A stretch of 64,000 nucleotides of DNA from Conoideocrella luteorostrata (taxonomy: Eukaryota; Ascomycota; Sordariomycetes; Hypocreales; Clavicipitaceae), in NCBI GenBank assembly GCA_032433595.1, contig JASWJB010000229.1, forward strand, positions 1-64,000, read 5' to 3'. The notes below the pieces were generated by a model that saw only the letters and a list, made by a program, of their open reading frames with translations, was not told the DNA's origin and did not search any database. Within the stretch, counting starts at the first letter, position 1, and the number at the start of each line of letters is the position of its first letter. Both the position numbers and the translations under genes were made by a program. Below, in pieces: positions 57,171 through 64,000 of this stretch.

Positions 57171-58543
57171 ATGAGTGAGTTGCCCTCAACCCAGACGGTG
57201 CTGCTCTTACACGGCCCTAAGCAAAACTACGACATCATCGAGGGCTATCCTGTGCCTGAGCTGCAGCATGACTCCGAAATCCTTGTTAGCAATCGAGCCA
57301 TTGGGTTGAATCCGATTGATTGGAAAGCTCCGTACGTTTAGCACTATGCCTTGGTTGGGAGATTACTCATGCATAAAATAGGGACTTCAACTTTGGCCTA
57401 CCACAGCTGCCATACATTGCAGGCAGAGAGCTGGCAGGTACCGTGGCGAAGGTACCATCCGAGTCCAGCAAATGGAAAGTCGGCGATAGAGTAAGCGCTC
57501 TTTGGCTCATCCCTTGAAACTGCCGCTGACGAGGGAGCGAGCCCTCTAGGTAACTGTCATTTCGACCGATTATCGTGATTTACGCAAGGCCGCATATCAG
57601 CAATATGTCGTCGCTCAGGGCCACACTGTCGTCCGATTGCCGCAGCATATATCCTTTGAAGCTGGCTCAACATTCGGTGTTGCATTTGCTGCCGCCTCAA
57701 TTGCCCTCGGTGTTTCGCTCGGCGTAGATTTCTCCCATGTCCTCGGCGGTCCCGACTTATACCAAGCAGTGCGTGACATTGGGTCAGATGACTTACCCGA
57801 AGATGTGCGGAACCAGTGTTTGGAGGGAATCAGGCCCGATGAGCGACCTAGATCGGGCGACTGGCTGGTAATTTGGGGTGGTAAGTTCTCAAACAAGTGC
57901 CGGTGAAAATCCCTACATTCTTCTCGCTGACCGTACATATACAGGTTCTGCAACATCCGCAAACCTAGCCATTCAACTTGCAAAGCTCGCCGGACTCAAG
58001 GTCGCTATTGTGGCGGACAGTGCCAAACATGGGCTCCGCCTGTCAAACCATGCCGTAATACGGCCGGATCTATTAGTGGACAGTCACGATCCGACCCGCG
58101 CCATCGACATTCTTCTTGCAAACACCAAAGGCCGACTTCGATTTGCGTTGGATACTCGCGGCCGAGAATCTGCCAGTCATTTGCTCAGGGCACTGCGACT
58201 CAATAAAGACAAGAAGTACGATGACTCCATCTCCTTGATATCCCCGCCCGCTACTCCACGTCACGCAAAGTCATCGAGGGGTCATCTCGTCGGGCTGACG
58301 GGCTTGCCGAAGGACTACGAAGAGGAAGATGTACTCCTGCACACCGTGCCGATCAAGCTGTTCCATGAAGTAGAATCGATCGGCCAGTCGTTGGTTACCT
58401 GGGCTGCCGAGCTTCTGGAACAGAAGCTGCTGTTCCCTCCTGACATTGTGAATATAGAATATGGATTGAGCAATGTCAACGCAGGACTAGATCGGATGAG
58501 AAAGGGAGAGATTAGCGGTGGCAAATTGGTGGTAAAAGTATAG
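57171..58543 (+). CDS. MDR-family oxidoreductase (zinc-free alcohol dehydrogenase / enoyl reductase-like)
   Basis: NAD(P)H-dependent reductase of 399 residues from four exons: 57171-57331, 57382-57490, 57550-57880 and 57945-58543 (introns 50, 59 and 64 bp). The GroES-like N-domain has SEILVSNRAIGLNPIDWKAP, then LPYIAGRELAGTVAKV and KWKVGDRV. The nucleotide-binding domain follows, with DWLVIWGGSATSANLAIQLA and KLAGLKVAIVA. The C-terminal NVNAGLDRMRKGEISGGKLV is the closing block of this group. Structural and catalytic zinc Cys residues are missing, as in quinone oxidoreductases and the trans-enoyl reductases (ToxD, LovC-like) that work with polyketide synthases. No synthase gene is in the window, so a free-standing detoxifying role is equally possible. 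Confidence 0.88.
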
Positions 58544-60401
58544 AGTAGACATCCCGTAGCTCGAAATTTGAAGCGCTTGATAAATGTTCGTCACTGGAAA
58601 AGGAGATATTGCTTCGTTTTGGAACGTGGTGCCCGAAGCAAGTCACCGACTTCTTCTACATTCCTCATTTCCACGGCTTTACCCTGGAGCTGCTACATTA
58701 ATGGGTGACGCTTGCGACTCTATCAGACAACATCCCGGCAATCTTAATGGACAACGACAAGAAGATTTAAAGTAAGCATATTAACGCTTCCCGATAGCAG
58801 ATGAGCTCTTTCACTGACAAAGAGCAACCTGACGACGAACCAATTGGCATAAATGGTTGTTGACGTAACTAACTCGTGCCATCATGTGGCTGGCTGGCTG
58901 GCTGGCTGGCTGGCCATCAGAACATCTTCATCTTTCTGTATGTTATATTTCGATGTCGGCGTTCCATCATCTGTCTATTATTCCGCCGCCCCCACACAAC
59001 TTCCTGGGCTAAGTAAGTGTCTGTTTTCTCGACGAATGTTGCGTAGCCACAGCAAATTTTGCGCAGAACAGCCATTGAAGGTTTTCCCAACAATTATTCC
59101 ATTGACCTTGAAGAATTACAGACTGCCAACAGGCATGGTGGATCCCGAGTTATGACTTGCTATTGGCGTGTTTTATCAGCAATGGGGGTCGGCTCGATGT
59201 GCCAACTGGGTGACATTGGGGTAAACCTCTCCATAGATTTACACCGGACGCCTTGGTACCCGGCTGCAATTCCGAATCTGCATGCACCGGGATTTTGTAG
59301 AAAGCCTTTCACGCCGGACAATAGCACGTTCGCCTTGACGGTTCCTTCGTATAGGCCTTGAGCCCATAGCTGGACCTTTCGATCTGTCAAGATGTGCCGT
59401 GGGACCGCTTGCACCGTAACATTGGTGTCGTACTTTGCAACTGCGGCCCTTCGCCAATCGCGCGGCCAATGGCACTGCGGCAGTTTTCAATGGACATGCT
59501 ACAGACAGCCGTACGAATACTGTTACGTGTTAATGGGAAAAGTGGACGTGGGAAACGAAAATTGGATGAAAGCAGCTGGCACTGGGGAACTGAGGAATGG
59601 GATCTCCTTTAATAGGGAAGAGTAGAACAAGATTCTACCTCTATTCAGTCACGCTGTCGATGAATCAGCAAGTTACGTTTATGACTTCGCTTTAAAGCTC
59701 GATCTGTGGGTGGACGAGTCCGTCAATCCCTCAGGTGTCATTCCCAAAGTCGAAGAGCCAATAGGATGAACTAAAAGGGCATCTTTTAGCAATAATTCCA
59801 CAGTTCTCGTAGACACTCTATATCTCATATTTTACATCAAAAAGATTGTCAATCTGTGATTTCGTCTCAAATGCCAACCCCCGTATTGAAGCCGCGGTCC
59901 TGCATGGAGTATAACTAGAGACCAGCTCGGCCAGGAACCAGCTCGGCCGCTTAATATGGCCGCCTTAAGCGGCAGAAAATCCACACTGGGTCAAAAACTT
60001 CGCAATAAGCTGGGCAGTGGGCTGGTCTTATCCAATAGCGCTTCTGATCTTGGACCTCTCGGATTCTCAGCCGACGGCCGAGATGCCGTTGTGGCATCCA
60101 CACCATTACATCGCTGCGTCAAATAAGGTAAACATGCATTTATCCTGAGTGCTTTCATTTGCTACATAGTTTGCCACTAACGCCGCAATTTGCTTCAAAT
60201 TCCGTAGAGAAAGACACTATTAGCGCAAGTCTTTCGTAGATCTCAAGAACTTTTGCTTTCGATCATGGGCGCTGATAGTCCAGATAATGGTGCATTCAGA
60301 GGTGGTGACGTCGAAAGAGTTCTTTGTTCGGGACAAGATGAAGAAGCTCGGACCATGAGGTCAACATCCATACGAGGACTCCACCATCTGAACGATACTA
60401 A
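58544..60401. other. Gene-free stretch with possible flavoprotein scrap
   Basis: Mostly empty. A frame at 58584-58775 contains PGAATLMGDACDSIRQHPGN, which faintly recalls the GDA FAD motif of aromatic-ring monooxygenases; it could be a short relic. No intact gene. Confidence 0.35.
58887..58914. repeat. (TGGC)7 microsatellite
   Basis: Seven perfect TGGC units. Confidence 0.9.
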
Positions 60402-61890
60402 CTGAATACGAAGCGTCAGGCAACATGGAACGGGTCAGAGAATCCGGCCAACCCGTACAACTGGTCGAACAAACGAAAGGTCACCATCGGCATGGTATGC
60501 TGAGAAAGTCAATTAGTTACCACTATGTCTGCCGGCATGGTCTCACGAGCACTGAACCAGAACCTTCGAGACTTAGTTATGGAACCCACGGTAGGACAAA
60601 TTGCATTTTCAGCCTTCTTTCCTGGGTTGGGTTTTGCGCCTTTTCTGGTGCACCCATGGCGAAGAAGGAGGGCCGAAAGGCTGTCTGGGTCATCGGCAAC
60701 ATATGGCATATCCTGTGGAATTCTTTATGCCCAATCGGTAGCTCGCCTGCCATTATGATCATTGGTAGCTTCCGGCTATAGCGTTGGATTTACAGTAAGA
60801 CACGCACGTACCCACACTATAAACACAGTCGTGGGAAATGTCTCAGACCAAAATAAAATTTTGAAGCTAATCTGTCAATGAAACTCTCATCGTAGCTTAC
60901 CAGGCCAGTGCTAGCAGATATGTACCACATGCAATGATGTCGTGGTAAATCCCCAGCCATTGTCAGTTTACTCCCGCATCTTGGTCCTGCTTTGGGACCT
61001 ACTGGCCACGTAACATCTGCCAGCCATGGTTATTTTGGGTACTCTCTAACACGGATGCCGTCATTTTGATCTTGGGCTTACTTATTATTCGCGAGAGGTA
61101 TGTCCCAGTCTTATTCCAGTGCAAGTCAGCAGCCTAGCGTAATGTTGGACTCGCATCAGTCAGCATGCTGACCATGGTTGCAGTCGCAATGAGAAGTAGC
61201 AAACGAACAAGGGCTCAGAACGAGTTGATTGTCCTCTGGCCCTTGCGGCTGATATTTCGGCATTCTAATATTAGGATCCTTGCTATATCTGCAGCTCTCG
61301 AACCCGGGATGTACATATTGGTGTTATCAACGTTTGCTACTTTGTGAATAACTCATTACGGCCAGCCCGAAACAACAGCTGGTTTGAACCATATTGCAAT
61401 CGGTTTTGGGGGGGATTTGTTTGTGCGCAGGTCGGCGGGCGCGTAATGGATCTTTTGTGCAAGCGGATGAGGGCGGCACCACCAGACTGCAGCCTGCACC
61501 AGAATATCGCCCTCTACCTTACGGAGTATGTTTTGGGCTAATTTCGGGAATAGCAGGGTTATTCCGGTGCGTGTGTACGGCCAAGGGTATTGTTGACGTA
61601 GGGATTCTCATCTATACTTGTGGGACGTTCTTGTTCGCACAAGGTACGGTGGCGTATCAGATTGAAGTGTTTACGAGCACTCGGCGGGCGAGTGCCAACG
61701 CAGCAACCAGGGTCTGGATCTATATTCTGGGCTTTGTATTCCCCATTTTTGCTCCAGACCTGCACGGCAGATTCAACTACTATGGCTGGGGAAATAGCTT
61801 GCTCGGTTTTATTTTCATGGCGTTGGTATCCCAATAACATTTGCTCTCTGGATGTTTCGTTGGGAGCGGAAAGGGGATTCGGGCTGTTGG
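60402..61890 (+). pseudogene. Decayed MFS multidrug-type transporter
   Basis: Family blocks of a DHA1-type carrier appear in order across all three frames. TWNGSENPANPYNWSNKRKV opens it, then a TGA at 60501 interrupts. SQLVTTMSAGMVSRALNQNL and PTVGQIAFSAFFPGLGFAPF follow. A shift near 60655 gives EGRKAVWVIGNIWHILWNSL and CPIG. PVLADMYHMQ then ends in a stop, followed by RGKSPAIVSLLPHLGPALGP, LSNTDAVILILGLLIIRERY and, after more shifts, PEYRPLPYGVCFGLISGI, YQIEVFTSTRRASANAATRV and IPITFALWMFRWERKGDSG. Several stops and frameshifts show it is non-functional. It was probably a normal ~500-residue efflux carrier. Confidence 0.88.
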
Positions 61891-62140
61891 CCACACGGCA
61901 GAAGCTGCCAAGATGCGGCGCCCTAAAGGTTATGCAGGTGTGGGAGTCCAGCGAGGCACGCGGATTGTTGGATGCGACCTCTGGCGGCTTTCTCATTTAC
62001 CGGACAAACAATTCGGGGGGGTTGGTAATATCCTATGAGCGGAACAATGATCTCTTGGGCACATGACGACCGGCCGATGGGAGCCGGTGACTGTTGAGAC
62101 TACGGCCGATTCGCAACGGCCATGCCTGTCAGTGCAACAA

Positions 62141-62170
62141 TGTTTGTGCGTGTTTGTGCGTGTTTGTGCG
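62141..62170. repeat. (TGTTTGTGCG)3 minisatellite
   Basis: Three perfect 10-bp units followed by a degenerate fourth. Confidence 0.9.
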
Positions 62171-62353
62171 TGTGTGGCCTCAAATGCAACGGTGGGGATT
62201 CGAGAACCTAGCAAATGATAAGAAAGCCCATATTATCTCAATTTCCAAACCCGCGAATGGAACGCTGCATAAGGCTCGATGCAACCGTGCCGCATTCGAC
62301 CACGACAATACTTACCAACGTGCAAACTCAGAATTTACTGCGTCCCAGAGTAG

Positions 62354-62373
62354 ACTTGACTTGACTTGACTTG
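62354..62373. repeat. (ACTTG)4 short tandem repeat
   Basis: Four perfect 5-bp units. Confidence 0.9.
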
Positions 62374-63689
62374 GCAACTTCCTGATTAGATGCAATCCAT
62401 CACGCGACGTCCTTTCCGTGGCAAGTGCGTCATGGACGACTACCGAAGCTCCAGTACGGGCGCGATTATCTTTTCCAGAAGCGGCATCACGAATGGCCAG
62501 CGTCAGCACGGGTCTTGCACGAACCACGCGACAAAGACAGAGCAGCGGTGAGGTGTGAGTCAGGGTAGTCGTCCAGCATGATCAACGAGCGCGTCATGGG
62601 AGCACGGCCGCAGCACAAAGCAAGACCGGGTAGCACGGCGGAGATTATTTCCACGATCCGCGATTTGTACTTGGCTGGAAAGGACAAGGATACGGAGTGC
62701 TCGGTATATTATTAATAACGATAGGTAGGGAGAGGGGGGCCTGGGGGGGGCCTCAAGGGAGTTGACCCAGACAGAGCAGAAGCAAATCACAACCAACCGA
62801 CAGACATGCAGCGACGTGCGCCCTGCCCGATGGCTTTTGGGCAAGCCTTCCCCGCAGCTTAAATCTCACTTGCAAAGGCTGAGGCTGCTTTAGCTACTTG
62901 GTACCCCGCGTTGGAGCTGTGGTTGGTTACAGGCGTAAGAGGCGTTAGAGCTTAGCTTCGCCCGCGTTGCAGCCTCGCATTGACCGATCAAGCTAACAAT
63001 GACCAACTGGTCGCCCAACTAACCAACTACGCCGTACAGGGAGTAGTAGATGATCAGCCAGTCAACCCTCTTCCGGACATGTTTGGGGTCGCTCCACACC
63101 CGGCCTAGACCTGCATGTAATTAAACCCAACTCCAACTCGTCCAAGCGCATCGTGACCTAAACCCTCATGTTAAATCAACAAACAAATACGCATGCCCGG
63201 CTCTTGGCGCGCTATACGACAGCTCAATAAGTCATGGATGTGCTCCGAGAAGATGCCGACCATGACCTCATTCCCTCCCTAGTCAGTTTGTACAGCACGT
63301 TGTTCGGAGCAAAAATTGAGGCTGCAGCAATGATGCCACATCGTGGGATGCAATTCGGACATGGTCAATTCACTGCCCCCGACTTTCTCTCCCTTTGGCT
63401 ACATCCATCGTATCACCCGCTCCTCCATGACCCAGCCCAAACTGTCAACGTGCAGCTGCTGTAATCGGGATCGACACATGTCTTACCTCTTCTATGCATA
63501 GGTCATGAAGCACGGTGTAAAGTAGTTACGTGAATGTTGTTTGTTTGCCAAGACGAGGGGGAAACGAGGCAAATAAGGTAACCAACCGCCCCAATGCCAA
63601 GTAGACTGTTGTGCCCGCAACATCCGACCTAGTTGGGGTTGCACGACGTGCTTATATCTCGTGGCTCCTGCTTCTCCCCCTCAGGAAGG

Positions 63690-63703
63690 AAAAAAAAAAA
63701 AAA
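63690..63703. repeat. A14 homopolymer
   Basis: A run of fourteen A near the right end with no coding context. Confidence 0.85.
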
Positions 63704-64000
63704 GCTTGTTGAAGTGCCCGCATGATCCGAGTTGGAGAAAGTGCTACCCTGACTCAACTGGGGTGCTCTGCTTGCTTCAAAAAGAAGACGCAGTCTGCTC
63801 TTCCTCGCACTTTGTAGCTATCTCATCGGAGCATCTTGATATTTCATTACCAGCCTTGCCCAATTGGCTTTGGCAGATCAATACAACTAGCCTCGTGGTA
63901 CACTTATACTTCCAATTCTTCATCATCGCCATGCATCTTTTACAACGCGTCTTTTGGGGCGGCATATCCGTTCTCCATATATTTGGGTCAACCGAGGCGC

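Larger units (their letters stand above)
61891..64000. other. Gene-free right end
   Basis: No convincing coding sequence in about 2.1 kb. It contains simple repeats and a G-rich run near 62740. A gene may begin beyond the right edge. Confidence 0.4.

Noticed and set aside
57171..58543. Polyketide cluster inferred from the enoyl-reductase-like MDR gene
   Set aside because: No polyketide synthase, NRPS or terpene cyclase gene is in the window, so a biosynthetic cluster cannot be claimed.
58887..58914. TGGC repeat as a possible CRISPR-like or satellite array
   Set aside because: A plain tetranucleotide microsatellite without spacers.

Overview
The window reads as nuclear DNA of a filamentous ascomycete (Pezizomycotina; a hypocrealean such as an insect- or plant-associated fungus is my guess, not proven). 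Genes are split by short introns (54-117 bp) with GT/AG borders and CTAAC/CTAAT-like branch sites. Two Zn2Cys6 regulators, a PDR-type ABC pump, several MFS carriers, a cutinase and a secretory lipase are all typical of such fungi. Gene density is low: about 18 convincing genes plus two decayed ones in 64 kb, with long gene-free stretches. I saw no tRNA, rRNA, CRISPR array or intact transposon.

Layout. (1) 0.2-10.7 kb: a Zn2Cys6 regulator (-) sits head to head with a CYP504-like P450 (+), followed on the same strand by an MFS carrier and a DmpA-type (S58) self-processing aminopeptidase. A glyoxalase-like gene (-) closes the block. This looks like a small regulated catabolic or tailoring module. 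(2) 11.6-12.4 kb: a decayed membrane acyltransferase. (3) 14.1-16.5 kb: a head-to-head pair of His-rich proteins that share a 37-residue module. (4) 17-26.6 kb: MFS carrier, second Zn2Cys6 regulator and PDR ABC transporter, a likely efflux island. (5) 28-38.4 kb: a small secreted protein, a glutathione S-transferase fused to a CmcJ/AsaB-like oxygenase domain, a Baeyer-Villiger-type flavoprotein monooxygenase and a secretory lipase. (6) 39.3-44.4 kb: a copper amine oxidase and a cytochrome b2-type FMN dehydrogenase transcribed away from each other. (7) 48-58.5 kb: cutinase, an intronless FAD-binding dehydrogenase, a secreted protein of unknown role and an MDR-family reductase. (8) 60.4-61.9 kb: a decayed MFS carrier, then gene-free sequence.

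Exon structures were built by hand by joining reading frames at GT/AG (in one case GC/AG) borders so that conserved motifs are continuous; no RNA evidence was available. The most notable observations are the GST-CmcJ fusion, the paired His-rich genes with a shared gapless module, a 9-bp word (TACGGAGTA or its complement) found eight times and never inside an intact coding exon, and a GC-AG intron in the amine oxidase gene.
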